DNA from: Bombyx mori
Lineage: Eukaryota > Arthropoda > Insecta > Lepidoptera > Bombycidae
Direction: 5' to 3'
Assembly: GCF_030269925.1 (NCBI RefSeq)
Contig: NC_085108.1
Location: 3,534,001 to 3,598,000 of the forward strand
DNA: 64,000 nt
This document shows positions 45,905 to 57,869 of the stretch, piece by piece. The translations under genes and the position numbers were made by a program. Below the pieces are notes generated by a model. It had not been told where the DNA came from. It did not search any database and saw only the letters and a program-made list of their open reading frames with translations. Positions within the stretch are counted from its first letter, which is position 1; every line of letters starts with the position of its first letter.

Positions 45905-46135
45905 CAGGAGACGCTACCACGAGTAATTTTACGCAAAATACATTTTTTACGGGTTCGATTTTGATTACGTCATGATGTCGTTTTCCTTACGCGTCGAAGT
46001 AATTCGTGAATATTTTGTTTAACGCGTATTTTATCAGAAAATTTTTGTTACCTGCCTACAGGATTCGAACACTGGCACCAATGTACGACATAAACGCATC
46101 TGCTGCGTTATCCTTTAGGCCATGACGACTTTAAA
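45905..46135 (-). repeat. old Bm1-type SINE with head
   Basis: Reverse head GGCCATGACGACTTT, B box (reverse) GGATTCGAACACTGG and a strongly changed linker; body missing. Confidence 0.65.
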
Positions 46136-46195
46136 AATCTGTATTAAAATTTTAATTAATTTTGAAGTTCAAAATGAAAATAATTATCAGTTTGT

Positions 46196-46243
46196 AATGA
46201 ACACACCCACACACACACCCACACACACTCTCTCTCACACGCA
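46196..46243. repeat. (CA)n/(CT)n microsatellite
   Basis: ACACACCC units followed by CTCTCTCTCACAC. Confidence 0.9.
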
Positions 46244-46324
46244 TAGTGACCTTCTTAAATGATAACACCTAATGATCTCTCAACACACAACACGTGCTCA
46301 TAACGCGCAGCATCTGTACACGAC

Positions 46325-46500
46325 TTTTTTTTTTTTCAGGCCGGGGGCCGAACCTCCTTCGAGGTCCCCGCGCCTAGGAGGCGCGCGGGGTATGTGGGAC
46401 TCAACGATCTGCAGGTGTTGAGAGCAGTCCGCGGGCCCAAGGAATTTTAGGGCCCACCCACTAAACGACTCCCCTGAGCTGTTCACGACTTAACCTAACC
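46325..46500. repeat. GC-rich LINE-like fragment
   Basis: Shares GCGGGCCCAAGGAATTTTAG, CACTAAACGACTCCCCTG with 57435-57580, so it is a dispersed repeat, not a gene. Confidence 0.65.
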
Positions 46501-46502
46501 TA

Positions 46503-46672
46503 TTCTATCTTAACAAGGAGGGAGCCTGGAGATCAGTAATACAGGTCTTTGAACCTAGTACAGATTTCAGCTCTTTCAAAGACTTACAAAATAAATTATA
46601 AGGTTAATTTCTATTTATATTTGTACTATACCTTTAAGAGAGAAATAAATGAAATGATTATTATTATTATTA
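46503..46672 (+). mobile_element. LINE 3' end with (ATT)n tail
   Basis: Composition and terminal TGATTATTATTATTATTAA resemble a LINE 3' UTR; family not known. Confidence 0.45.
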
Positions 46673-46914
46673 ATTTGAAAGTTTAAGTCTGCCAATTAAA
46701 TTTCTTGAAAAGTTCGTAAGACTAGATATTTTTTTTATTCTTTGTATATCCATTTTTATATACGGCACCCACATTAAACAGAGTAATATAAACAGTTAAT
46801 GATGTCTGTTTTGGACAATGTCCGGAACCATTTAAATAATAAGTATCCAAACGATTTTTGTTTTGACTACCTATCTGCCAGTACCCTCGGAGGGCTATTT
46901 TCGCCACCACGTGG

Positions 46915-47012
46915 CTGAACTCGAAGGCTCCACCTAAGGGACGATCAGCCCTAACAAAAGCAGTGCCTCGCCGAATCTACCACCGGATTGGAACAACGAC
47001 CCACCGAATTAA
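46915..47012 (-). mobile_element. family C LINE scrap, reverse
   Basis: AACAAAAGCAGTGCCTCGCC, then AATCTACCACCGGATTGGAA. Confidence 0.6.
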
Positions 47013-47040
47013 ACAATGAAAACAGGACTTATTACATACT

Positions 47041-47463
47041 AGTGTTCGCCCAGCTGTCGAAATTCGACCATATTTATTAATTTAAATTATAAGTTTGAGC
47101 ATTATTGTGGTTCTATTGTCAAAGACTTTACGTCTATAATCACAGATTTCGCGAAGACAACACTATAGACAAATAATATTAAAGACAAACAATATTTTTT
47201 CACAATATTTTTTTATTCTCAATTTGCCCACAGACTTTAAGCACTAACAAAAGTTTGACAATATGCGTCTCTGTGTCAAATACATCTTAATGTGTGTAAT
47301 GCTTTCTTTATTCATTTAATGTATCTTTTATGCATTATTTTAAAAAAATATTTGCACTTCTTCTGTATATTCTCTGTAAGTGTTGAAAATTTCATACTCC
47401 TCCGTCCGCGCAATTTTCGTAAAAAGGGATACAAAGTTTATGCTTCACGTATTAATATATAGA
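47041..47463 (-). mobile_element. Helitron family H1, diverged
   Basis: Reverse copy, CTAGTGTTCGCCCAGCTGTC end and TTAATATATAGA start. Confidence 0.7.
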
Positions 47464-47844
47464 TATCAATTATGAATTTATAACAATTTATTATATATTC
47501 ATATCTTGACGTTTGATGACCCTCGACGATAAATAACGCGCATAATCAGAGCGATATTTTTGCTTGATGTGATGACGTAATCATGTAGAAAAACATTGAA
47601 ATCCTTACGTAAGTACCGATTTCAGTTTTTTAATCTATACTAATAATGATACTAATATATAAATCTAAAGTGGTTTAACGGATGTTCCATTATAACTACT
47701 GAACCGTGCATCCGATTGATTTGAAACTTGGTATCCATGTAGAATATGCATGTACTTAATGGATAGGCTAATATTTATATGAGTGTTGGACTCCCTACAC
47801 CGGTTAAGGGGCGTTAATGATGAGAATATTTGTGGGGGTGAGAA

Positions 47845-48235
47845 ATAATAATTCTTCTTCTTCTTTCTTCTTAGTCGAATACTTCATTGCTGAAGGTCGT
47901 GTCCTTGAAAGCCCTTCGTGGCTCTTTGTACCCTCAGCTTCCATTTGCTTCGGTTTTCGGGTTCTCTCAGGGCGTTCGCAACAGAGAGTCCAGTGAGTGC
48001 AGTTATCTGATCCGACCAACGGTTTGGTGGCCGGCCGGCGGGTCTTTTCCCTTCTACCTTGCCCACCACAATCAATCTTTCAAGGTGGTCTGGTGGCCGC
48101 CGAGCAATATGACCAAAGTAACCAAGAACCTTCTGGTAGCAAATCGTCGACAGTCTCGTTTCTATACGAAGTTGCTCGAGGACAGATTTGTTTGTTCCCT
48201 TGGCGGTCCACGGTATGCGGAGCATTCTTCGCCAA
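47845..48235 (-). mobile_element. RTE-like LINE ORF C-terminus
   Basis: The minus frame 47884-48225 reads LRIPWTAKGTNKSVLEQLRI and ends ...GHIARRPPDHLERLIVVG, GKRPAGRPPNRWSDQI, the textbook end of an RTE reverse transcriptase; the tail is (AGA)n. Over 110 codons are open, so it is fairly young. Confidence 0.88.
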
Positions 48236-48354
48236 CACCACTAATTTTAGATGCCCAGCGAAGCGGACGGGTACAGATAGTTATTAATAGTATTATTATT
48301 ATTTTCCTTACTATCCTAGTAACCTCGATGTGCTATATTAGATTCACAGAACTA

Positions 48355-48600
48355 GTAGGTGAGCTCATGTGGCTAACGTTAGCACTAGCAAGAGCAATGC
48401 CAGGGGCAGAACCAAGCCGCTGCCTACCTCTTAATACTCTCCACAAGTCTCGTTTGAAGAAGGACATGTCATAGCGCTCGGGAAACACTGTGGAGGGGAG
48501 CTCATTCCATAGCCGCATGGTACGTGGCAAAAAGGATCTTTGGAAGCGTACTGTGGATGAACGCAGTGGTTTTTTTTCCCTACCTATGCTGATAGCCTTA
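48355..48600. mobile_element. family C and family D LINE scraps
   Basis: 48355-48398 is reverse family C; it switches abruptly to reverse family D at GCAATGCCAGGGGCAGA and back to family C end (TTCCCTACCTATGCTGATAGCC) at 48572. A chimera by nested insertion or template switching. Confidence 0.65.
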
Positions 48601-48601
48601 T

Positions 48602-49043
48602 GAAGTCGTCGTGGCCTAACGGATAACACGTCCGGTGCATTCGTGTTGAACGATGCAACGGTGTTCGAATCTCAGGCGGGTACCAATTTTTCTAATGAAA
48701 TACGTACTCAACAAATGTTCACGATTGATTTCCACGGTGAAGGAATAACATCGTGTAATAAAAATGAAACCCGCAAAATTTTAATTTGCGCAATTACTGG
48801 TGGTAGGACCTCTTGTGAGTCCGCACGGGTGGGTACCACCACCCTGCCTATTTTCTGCCGTGAAGCAGTAATGCGTTTCGGTTTGAAGGGTGGGACAGCC
48901 GTTGTAACTATACTTGAGACCTTAGAACTTATATCTCAAGGTGGGTGGCGCATTTACGTTGTGGATATCTATGGGCTCCAGTAACCACTTAACACTAGGT
49001 GGGCTGTGAGCTTGTCCACCCATCTAAGCAATAAAAAAAAAAG
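48602..49043 (+). repeat. Bm1 SINE, full length
   Basis: Best complete copy: A-box region GTGGCCTAACGGATAACACG, B box GGTGTTCGAATCTC, linker, body and AAGCAATAAAAAAAAA tail. Confidence 0.92.
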
Positions 49044-49049
49044 AGTCTA

Positions 49050-49215
49050 ATTCAGTTTCGCCTTGACGTGTAGATAAGCTCACGGGGCTCAAACCGGGAG
49101 TGTTGCTAATACTGGCCCTAGCAAGAGCCGTGCTTCGCAGAATCTACCGCCGCATCAGAAACGCGACCCGCTGAGAAGATCCGGCGAGAAACTCAGTGGG
49201 CTGTATCTGTGGGTT
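49050..49215 (-). mobile_element. family C LINE scrap, reverse
   Basis: Follows the Bm1 tail directly; GAGCTCA/TCACGGGGCTCAAACC to CAGTGGGCTGTATC. Confidence 0.7.
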
Positions 49216-49485
49216 CTACTAGATTGACGTGTTCCTCATTTTATTATGTTGAAATTGGTAATCCGTTTTTTATCATTTTCCGACTTCATCACAGTACTGC
49301 ACTTCTGACACTTAATGCGGTTTGTGACAATATAAAATAACTGAAGTCCTTTTTCAGGGGTTGCCTGTCACCCTAGGTCAACGACCTCAGACAACGCGGG
49401 GCGCGTTACATTACGGGTACATGTAAAAAAATATGATTTTGGTAAATCAGTTTTGTTTTCATTAGCCTTTATGATTTATTTTTTT

Positions 49486-49592
49486 GTTGCCCTTGTAGGC
49501 AGACCAACATACGGCCCACCTGGTGGTGAGTGGTTACTGTCGCCCATGGACTTCAGCAAAGCCAGGGGCAGAGCCAAGCCGCTGCCTACCAA
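49486..49592 (-). mobile_element. family D LINE 3' end
   Basis: TTGCCCTTGTAGGCAGACCA through AAGCCGCTGCCTACC. Confidence 0.7.
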
Positions 49593-49599
49593 ATGTCCT

Positions 49600-50055
49600 G
49601 TGAGCGAGCCTGTGAGAATGTCCTGAAAGCGATGTGCTTGGGCTGGGAAACAAATGAAAAACCTCATAGACCTCAAAGCTTGACCCCGACGAACGGAACC
49701 GCGTTCAATGGAAAAAAGAGAACGAGGAAGGCGATGTGAACGTGAGAACCGGTTCGGTGTAGCAGTAAAGATATCTTTTAAAATAGATTCGTTTCACTAA
49801 TTGATAATTAGATCTTTGTTGGTGATAAGACGTTCTGTTATGTTGTATTTTACGTTATAATAGTTTTATTTGCAGTTGACCAGACGACGGCGTCGAAAAC
49901 TTTTGGATTGGTTATTAAAAAAATATTAATTTTGTTGATTAATATAACCGTTAATAAATTATTATGACGAACTGTTTTTTTTTATTGTTAAATCTAGTAA
50001 AGGTGCTCACGGCCTAGCCTGTGTTAAATGGTTGGCATAAACTTTTTTTTTGTAC
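49600..50055. other. no recognisable feature
   Basis: Spacer; 49990-50040 is a decayed Bm1 3' end. Confidence 0.4.
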
Positions 50056-50063
50056 CTTTTTTT

Positions 50064-50515
50064 TATTTTTATTGCCCTTGTAGGCAGACGAGCATACGGC
50101 CCACCTGATGGTGAGTGGTTACCGTCGCCCATGGACTTCAGCAATGCCAGGGGCAGAACCAAGCCGCTGCCTACCGCTTAATACTCTCCACAAGCCTCGT
50201 TTGAAGAAGGACATGTCATAGCGCTCGGGAAACACCGTGGAGGGGAGCTCATTCCATAGCCGGATGGTACGTGGCAAAAAAGATCTCTGGAAACACACTG
50301 TGGATGACCTAATACCTAATCCGATAGCCTTGATAGGCTATTTCAGCGTAACCTTAACTAGTAGGTGTGCTCGCGATATTGCTAACACGAACCCTAGCAA
50401 GAGCCGTGCTTCGCAGAATCTACCACCGGATCGGAAACGCGACCCACTGAGAAGATCCGGCGAGAAACTCAGTGGGCTGTGTCTTAAGGGTTAATTTACT
50501 CGTCGAGCCCTTCGT
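50064..50515 (-). mobile_element. family D LINE end joined to family C end
   Basis: 50064-50310 is reverse family D, then from 50315 reverse family C to GTCGAGCCCTTCGTCG at 50513. Confidence 0.7.
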
Positions 50516-50617
50516 CGCAATTAACAACATAAGCGCCGCCGTAACAATGTGTTCCAAATCTCAAGTCGTTGTTAGCACAACTTTAGTTAGTTAGTAAATC
50601 GTTAGCACAACGGTTGC

Positions 50618-50962
50618 CCTACCCTTCAATCCGGAACGCATTACAGCTGTGCGGCAGAAATAGACAGGGCGGTGGTACCTACTCGAGCGGGCTCGATAAA
50701 CGGTTTTTTACCCTTCTGTCAAGAATCAAAATTTTATTTATTGCTTAGACGACTGGACAAGCTCACAGCCCACCTGGTGTTAACCCATAGACATTTACAA
50801 CGTAAAAACGCCACCCACCTTGAGATGTGAGTTCTATGGTCTCAGTATAGTTACAACGGCTGCCCCACCCTTCGAGCCGAAACGCATTACTGCTTCACGG
50901 CTGAAATAGGCAGGGTATTGGTACCTACCCGTGCGGACTCACAAGAGGTCCTACCACCAGTA
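50618..50962 (-). repeat. two Bm1 SINE bodies
   Basis: A short old copy (50618-50697) and a fresher one (50733-50962) with a deletion after GTGTTAACCC. Confidence 0.82.
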
Positions 50963-51177
50963 AACTGGTCGGTAAAACATGACAGTCACCAAACGAGTTT
51001 GCTTAGAAGCACGCTTTGATAGCGCTGTATCATCGTTTTTCCTAATATAAACAGATGATTTAGCAAGAATGATACATAATACGTGTAATTAAAGTCTTAA
51101 TGAGTTATTGACTATTTGAGGATTGTATGACGGTGCGACTACAATTACTGCCATTGAAACTTAAACGATTTTTTTTT

Positions 51178-51700
51178 CCTTTTTTATACGCTTTTATTAG
51201 CTTCAGACGTATGTATGTATGTTAGTATGTAACGGAATCTTTGTACATGATTTTGACCCCCTTCAAAACTTCGGGTTAACTCGAAATTTGGTATAATTAT
51301 TAAGGACAGATGACAATTAATATTTAAAAAAAAAATAAAAAATTTAAATTCAACTAAAAAATGAAAAATAAAAAACGAACAAATTACGCTTTTATAGAAA
51401 ACCCAATTACAAGATAGAAAATAAATTTTAATAAATTTGAATTAAAAATAGTGTAAGAAAAAATGATTTTGATTTTGATTGATGAGAAAAAGCGTGGGGT
51501 GCATGGTATCAGTAGTTATATATAAATATTTTATGAACAGATATGAGTAGATGGGTTATTTTGATAATATCCTGAAAAGAACTCCACGCTTTTTTTACAA
51601 TAAAACCATTTTTTCTTACACTATTTTTAAATCAAATTTATTTTCTATTTTTAGTTGGATTTTCTATAAAAGCGTATTTTGTTAGTTTTTCTTAAACTAT
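51178..51700. repeat. ATAAAAGCGT repeat, two inverted pieces
   Basis: 51178-51535 is reverse to the copy at 25060; 51585-51700 is forward again, so two pieces face each other. Confidence 0.55.
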
Positions 51701-51714
51701 TACTTATTTTTTAT

Positions 51715-51915
51715 TTTCCTTATAGCCAAACGAACATGCCATCTACTTGATGGTACATTAACCATCGCTGGCTACCATCGAAAATGAACTTCAGCAATAC
51801 CAGGGGTAGAGTTAAACCGCTGACCTTAAGTATTCTCCGTCAGCTACATTTAAAGAAGGACATCTTATAACGCTCTGAAAATACCGTTGACTCCCCGCAT
51901 TCCAAAGCCGGATAG
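51715..51915 (-). mobile_element. decayed family D LINE end
   Basis: TTGATGGTACATTAACCATC, CAGCAATACCAGGGG...; strongly mutated. Confidence 0.5.
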
Positions 51916-51919
51916 TACA

Positions 51920-52560
51920 TGGCAGTCTTTCCCCAAACGTGCCGCCTTTATCCTCGACAGGCTTTACTCCATGATCTGTAAATGGAGTAAAATGTACCTT
52001 CAGAACAAGATGACATTTTACAAAACTTACATAAGACCCGTCATGACTTACGCGAGTTTAGTGTTCGCTCATGCGGCCCGCAACCCACATCCCTCCAATC
52101 CCTTCAACCAAGTTTTTGTAGGTTAGCCTTCGGAGCACCGTGGCACGTGGGGAGCGTCGATCTACACGACGATCTGGGTCTTGTATCGATCAGGAAACAC
52201 CTGAAGTCAGCGTCGGAACAGTAATTCGATAAGGCTATGCGTCATGATAATCATCTCATCGTTGCCGCCGCTGACTACTCCCCGACTACGGCTCACGCAG
52301 AAGCCAGTAACCGTCGACGTCCTAGACATGTCCTTACGGATTCTTCCGATCTACTAGTACTATTATTAGACGCCTGCAGCTCCTAGCATTAGGAGCAGGC
52401 TTAGAGACCTTGGTAACCGTACTCGTCGAACTTGGCAAAGAGTTTGACGAGCAACCTAACCCATACATCAGCCCACTAAGTTTCTCGCCGGATCTTCTCA
52501 ACGGGTCGCGATTCCGATCCGGTGGTAGATGCATTTGGGAAGCAACTGTCTTTGAGCTTG
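51920..52560 (+). mobile_element. jockey-type LINE ORF2 C-terminus plus family C 3' end
   Basis: The plus strand reads ICKWSKMYLQNKMTFYKTYI, RPVMTYASLVFAHAARN, then (frame changes) APWHVGSVDLHDDLGL, FDKAMRHDNHLIVAAADYSP and RRPRHVLTDSSD. About 40 bp later the family C 3' end begins. This copy ties the family C repeat to a jockey-type ORF2. Confidence 0.78.
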
Positions 52561-52564
52561 CGGG

Positions 52565-53130
52565 CCAACAGTAAGCATTCCTTCCTAAAAGTAAAAAAAA
52601 GGACGTGGCAGAACATATCTTTAAAAACGCACTGTAAACGAACGCAGTGGTTCTAAACAGTATGGAACTCCATTGGCGGGCGTTGCGACGGTGAAAACGA
52701 GGTGATGGGATAATCTCAAACAACTCCTTAGAGTACTCCCCGTGGAGCATACGGTACAAAACACAGATAGAACCGAAGTCTCTTCGTAGATTTTTTTTTC
52801 GTTTCTTAACTAAGCTGATAGCTTTGAGAGGCTATATCAGCGTCGCCTTAACTAGTAGGTGATCTCACGGGGCTCAAACCTGATGACGTTGCTAACACGA
52901 ACCCTAGCAAGAGCTGTGCTTCGCAGAATCTACCACCGGATCGGAAACGCGACCCACTGAGAAGATCCGGCGAGAAACTCAGTGGGCTGTATCTGAGGGT
53001 TAATTTACTCGTCGAGCCCTTCGTCGCAAGCGACGGGTTCGACGAGAACGATGACCGGTAAGAGGTTATAGGATCATCTCAAACAACTCCTTAGAGTACT
53101 TCCCGTGGAGCATACGGTACAAAACACAGA
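52565..53130 (-). mobile_element. nested family D / family C / family D LINE ends
   Basis: Reverse family D at 52600-52790, reverse family C at 52795-53055, and reverse family D again at 53062-53128 whose sequence continues that of 52700-52775: family C seems to have inserted into family D, or D was duplicated. Confidence 0.6.
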
Positions 53131-53246
53131 TCCGTCTTCTTCTGAGTTGTTTTTTTTTACTTTAATTTATTGATGCACAAAACAAATTACAATAATTACA
53201 GTACATTTCAGCTAAATCGTACAAGTAGTACCTAGATCTAATCTGA

Positions 53247-53288
53247 ATTGCAATCTAAATAGTATGCATATACTATTTAGATTGCAAT
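53247..53288. repeat. perfect 19-bp hairpin
   Basis: ATTGCAATCTAAATAGTAT, a GCAT loop, then its exact reverse complement. Confidence 0.95.
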
Positions 53289-53289
53289 C

Positions 53290-53800
53290 TGGAACGCATT
53301 ACAGCCTGAGTGCATACTCAGCAAAACCATATTAATGTGCATAGCTTTGGCTATTGAAAACACAATTGAAATTACAAATATTGATAACTAGCTATTGTTG
53401 AAAGATTATTGATTCAAATGGAATAAAGTCTTTGATCAGATGCCAATTCAAAGACTACATTATCGACTATATTATCGGATAACGAAAGAGCCTAAATCGA
53501 GCAAGGTAATTAAAATACGATGATAAAGATGTATTCTTAATTACAAATCGAATCACAACTAACAATTAACTTGAACACAAAAAAAAAACGCTTAGAAACT
53601 AAAAATAGCATTTCTTGTTAGTCTTATTTTTCGTGAAACTACTCAAGCGCCACCTATCGTACGTCGATGGTACTACCACTGAAAACTTCCCTGGGATACC
53701 TAAAATAACTCTACCAAGTTTCATTGCTGACGGATGAGTGGAAACGTATAGGAACACACACATACATAGCTTATGACGTTTATTTAGATAGATTTTTCAG
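53290..53800. other. no recognisable feature
   Basis: AT-rich spacer. Confidence 0.4.
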
Positions 53801-53802
53801 TC

Positions 53803-54160
53803 TTTTTTTTTTTATTGCCCATGTAGGCAGACGAGCATACGGCCCACCTGATGGTGAGTGGTTACCGCCGCCCATGGACTTGAGCAATGCCAGGGGCAGA
53901 GCCAAGCCGCTGCCTACCGCTTAATACTCTCCACAAGCCTCGTTTGAAGAAGGACATGTCAAAGCGCTCGGGAAACACCGTGGAGGGGAGCTCATTCCAT
54001 AGCCGGATGGTACGTGGTAAAAAGACCTCTGGAAACGCACTGTGGATGACCGCAGTGGCTCCAGGTAGTATGGATGAACTCTACTCCGGTGGCGGGCGGT
54101 GCGATGGTAAAAACAAGATGCCGGTATCATCTCGAACAATTCCTCAGAGCACTCGAGTCT
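53803..54160 (-). mobile_element. family D LINE ORF2 C-terminus and 3' end
   Basis: The minus frame shows FYHRTARHRSRVHPYYLEPL and STVRFQRSF; tail TATTGCCCATGTAGGCAG. Confidence 0.78.
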
Positions 54161-54600
54161 TCTTATAAAGGATTTATATATATCCGATAGCTTGTTGCAA
54201 ATGAGACCAATGACGTATATATCTTGTGCACCACATGTCCCGGCTTTCGGCTTAAGATATGATAAAATAAGACAGAATGCGGCTAAAAGTGTATAAAAAA
54301 ATTCAATCAACATAATATTATTAATTAAATCGAACTCAAAGCTGTTCCTCACCCCTGTCTTACATCAATTAATATTTAAGATCATTCATAACATAATTAA
54401 TTATATTATTAATCATAATTTTATTAATCGAATTAGATACATTAATTTTGTTTACATTAAGTTAATGTTACGCAATACACATATAATATGGTTGTGTAGG
54501 GTAGATCGAGTTGGGCCACGTTATTCCGCGCGACTCCGTCTGCCTATTGCGATTCTAATATAGCATCCGTTTTTTGATAAAATGACTTTTGCATAAGAGC
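54161..54600. other. no recognisable feature
   Basis: AT-rich spacer. Confidence 0.4.
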
Positions 54601-54601
54601 C

Positions 54602-54931
54602 CATGAATGAACAAATGTTCACGATTGACTTCCACGGTGAAGGATCGTGTAATAAAAATCAAACCCGCAAAAATTATAATTTGCGTAATTACTGGTCGTA
54701 GGACCTCTTGTGAGTCCGCGCGGGTAGGTACCAACGTGCCTATTTCTGCCATGAAGCAGTAATGCGTTTCGGTCTGAAGGGTAGAGCAGCCGTTGTAACT
54801 ATACTGAGATCTTAAAACTTATATCTTTAAGTGGGTGGCGCATTTACGTTGTAGATGTCTATGGGTTCCAATAACCACTTAACATCAGGTGGGCTGTGAG
54901 CTCGTCCATCCATCTAAGGAATAAAAAAAAA
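54602..54931 (+). repeat. Bm1 SINE without tRNA-like head
   Basis: Starts in the linker (AACAAATGTTCACGATTGAC). Confidence 0.9.
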
Positions 54932-55187
54932 CCGTGTATGGTCCAGCTTACGACCCAACTAACTAGAACCCATATGATATCACAACTTGAATAGATTCAA
55001 TGAATTTGAACACCACTGACATTGAGTTTGAAGTCTCAATTATAGAATATCACCTTCAAAATAAGCAGTAGTTTTGGCTGTGCCTCTTGCAGTATAGTTG
55101 CTTGCCTGAAAGATGTATAATAACAAAAAAATCATTTATTGATTTCACACAGATTTAGTTTTCTTTAATATAAATTATTATTATAAA

Positions 55188-55562
55188 TAGGGCCGTTCGG
55201 ATTGTCGATAATCCCATTCTCTCGGATCGTTTGGAACCTCTGGGTCTGCGGAGGGACTTTGGTTCCTTCTGTATTTTGTACCAACGTCTCGTTTTTACCA
55301 TCGCACCGCCCGCCACCGGAGTAGAGTTCATCCATAATACCTGGAGCCATTGCGGTCGTCCACAGTGCGTTTCCAGAGGTCTTTTTTTCCACGTACCATC
55401 CGGCTATGGAATGAGCTCCCCTCCACGGTGTTTCCCGAGCGCTATGACACGTCTTTCTTCAAACGAGGCTTGTGGAGAGTATTAAGCGGTAGGCAGCGGC
55501 TTTGCACTGCCCCTGGCATTGCTGAAGTCCGTATGCCCGTCTGCCTACAAAGGCAATAAAAA
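55188..55562 (+). mobile_element. family D LINE ORF2 C-terminus and 3' end
   Basis: Plus strand: RTIRLWNELPSTVFPERYDT, SFFKRGLWRVLSGRQRL; ends AAAGGCAATAAAAATATAAC. Confidence 0.8.
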
Positions 55563-55955
55563 TATAACTTAATATATAAATAAATATAAATTAATACTTA
55601 AATATAAATTAATTTTAAGCAATCAATCAAATGTAATCAAATCTTAGTTATATATTTATTTTTTTATTCTTGTTGTTAATGCACTGTCGATTGCACCTAT
55701 AATTGAGGTGACATCTGCCATGAACTTTTGTCAATTTGACAATGTTTTGTATTGGTGAACACTTTGTTGGTGCAACTTAATAAATAAAAAAATAAACCTC
55801 AAAAAGTTTGCTCTTTAAAACAATTTCCCACATGACATTATCTAATAATACTTGTTACGCGGAAATACACTCGATCGAATCAGGAATCATAACATTATAA
55901 CCTACGTAATCCAGTGGCTCTCAAATTTGAATTTAGAAAATTTTATTTAGAAATC
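55563..55955. other. no recognisable feature
   Basis: AT-rich spacer. Confidence 0.4.
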
Positions 55956-55959
55956 TATG

Positions 55960-56252
55960 TCTATATTATATATAAAAATGAATTGCTGTTCGTCAGTCTC
56001 GCTAAAACTCGAGAACGGCTGGACCGATTTGGCTAATGTTGGTCATGAAATGTTTGTGGAAGTCCAGAAAAGGTTTAAAAGGTAGATAAATATGAAAATG
56101 CTCGGAATTAAATAAAAATAACAATTTTGTTTTTTCTTTGATGTGTCCCCCGTCGGACAGATTCCTTTTGTTTGTTTTAAGTTTATTTTATACAAAAGTT
56201 TAGGTATTTTATTTATCGATTGAGGCACTACGAAGTCTGCCGGGTCAGCTAG
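55960..56252 (+). mobile_element. non-autonomous Helitron, family H2
   Basis: TCTATATTATATATAAAAAT start, GCTAAAACTCGAGAACGGCT, and end CTGCCGGGTCAG then CTAG before T; the Helitron type widespread in Lepidoptera. Confidence 0.78.
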
Positions 56253-56503
56253 TTTATAATAAAGTGTTTTCTTCGGTTTTGGCGAGGAGTGGACACATTA
56301 AAAACTGTTTTTACAGCTTAATCCCGAGTTTTTTTTTAATCATCATTATATTATTTCCGACGTTTCTATTAATGTGTGTAATTTGCTAGTCGTCCGTGAC
56401 CGCAAAAGCTGTGAAGTATTTAAATAAATCTCATTGTGAAAAATTCGATCTAATCAAAACAACGAATGATTTCATTGACTGTTCTTCTCAATTTGAAGTC
56501 AAG

Positions 56504-57018
56504 ATTTTTTTTATTGCTTAGATTGGTGGACGAACTCACATCCCACCTAGTGTTAAGTGGTTACGGGAGACCTTTTTTTTTATTGCTTAGATGGGTGGAC
56601 GAGCTCACAGCCCACCTGGTGTTAAGTGGTTACTGGAGCCCATAGACATCCACAACGTAAATTCCGCCACCTACCTTGAGATATGAATTCTAAGGTCTCC
56701 ATTTTTACAGTAAGTACATGGGCTGCCTCACCCTTCAAGCCGAAACGCATTACTGCTTCACGACAGATACAGGCAGGGCGGTGGTAACTACCCATGCGGG
56801 CTCACAATACGTCCTACCACCAGTAATTACGCAAATTATAATTTTGCGATTTTGATTTTTATTACACGATGTTATTCCTTCACCGTGCGAGTCAATCGTG
56901 GATATTTGTTAACTACGTATTTCATTAGAAAAATTTGGTACTTGCCTGTGGGATTCGAACACCGGTACATCGCGAGATGCGAATGCACAGGACGTGTTAT
57001 CCTTTAGGCCACGACGAC
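56504..57018 (-). repeat. Bm1 SINE full length plus a truncated Bm1
   Basis: 56504-56572 is the 3' end of one Bm1 interrupted at GGGAGACC; 56573-57018 is a complete copy with head. One SINE landed in another. Confidence 0.88.
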
Positions 57019-57080
57019 GCAACTCCAACTCCAAGCAACACGTTTTTGTTGATGATATGTTGCTATGACATACTGGTATG

Positions 57081-57376
57081 TGAGTCGTCTGTTATCAAAG
57101 GTGGCAGGCAATCTGTGCATTTGGACAAAAAAATGTTATTGATATGTCAATACAGATTGATTTGAATATAATCGTCTCCTTCAAAGAATACGGTTCAAAA
57201 CCTGGATTAAATAAAGGTTAATGTTAATGTTAAGGTTAATAAACCTGTTATTTATCTAAGATGTCGTTCAGAAGAGTTTTGTGACTGCCAATGGAATATA
57301 AAGTCAATAATTCGTTTTTCTGATTTACCAATAATTGTCCAAAAGTCACATTGCCGGCTTTGATAATAGTCGACTC
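57081..57376. mobile_element. small TIR element, copy 2
   Basis: GAGTCGTCTGTTATCAAAGG at the left and CTTTGATAATAGTCGACTC at the right; 80-90% like copy 1 at 14780 in reverse. The minus frame ending [20 protein letters not shown]...DILDK stays open for about 70 codons. Confidence 0.75.
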
Positions 57377-57434
57377 ATGTATCAATGGTACCTCGTACTC
57401 TGAAGCAGCAAGGCTGAGTGCCACCACCCGTTTT

Positions 57435-57580
57435 TCTTTTTTTTTTCGGACCGGTAACCGCACCTCCTACGAAATCCCGGCGCGTTTAGTTGGACTGGTC
57501 CGCATATGTTGAAAGCGAATGGCGGGCCCAAGAGATGGAATTTAGGGCCCTACTCACTAAACGATTCCCCTGCACTCTCG
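57435..57580. repeat. GC-rich LINE-like fragment, copy 2
   Basis: Pairs with 46325-46500. Confidence 0.65.
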
Positions 57581-57689
57581 CCCAAGTGTCCGATCCCCCT
57601 CGAGGTCAGAAACCGGGTGAGGTTACCTCGGTCAAAACTTCAACCAGAGAGCTTAAACCTTCGTACCTTTTTCCTGTCTAATCGTTGGT

Positions 57690-57860
57690 AGTTTTAGGCT
57701 ATTCCAACAGATATGTGAGCTCAGGGGCTCAACTTGAGAAAACTTGCTAGCACTAGCTTAGGAGAAACAGTGCTTCCTGAATCTACCGCCGCATCGAAAT
57801 CGCAACCCACTGAGAAGATCCGGCGAGAAAATCAGCTGGCTTTGTCTATGGTATTACTGC
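57690..57860 (-). mobile_element. family C LINE scrap, reverse
   Basis: GAGCTCAGGGGCTCAACTTG to AGCTGGCTTTGTC; diverged. Confidence 0.65.
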
Positions 57861-57869
57861 CAATCACTA

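Noticed and set aside
47887..48474. 195-codon plus-strand ORF, the longest on the plus strand
   Set aside because: It is the shadow of the RTE LINE C-terminus on the opposite strand and then runs into other LINE scraps.
53921..54352. 143-codon minus-strand ORF
   Set aside because: Its second half is a family D LINE end; the first half is chance extension into AT-rich flank.
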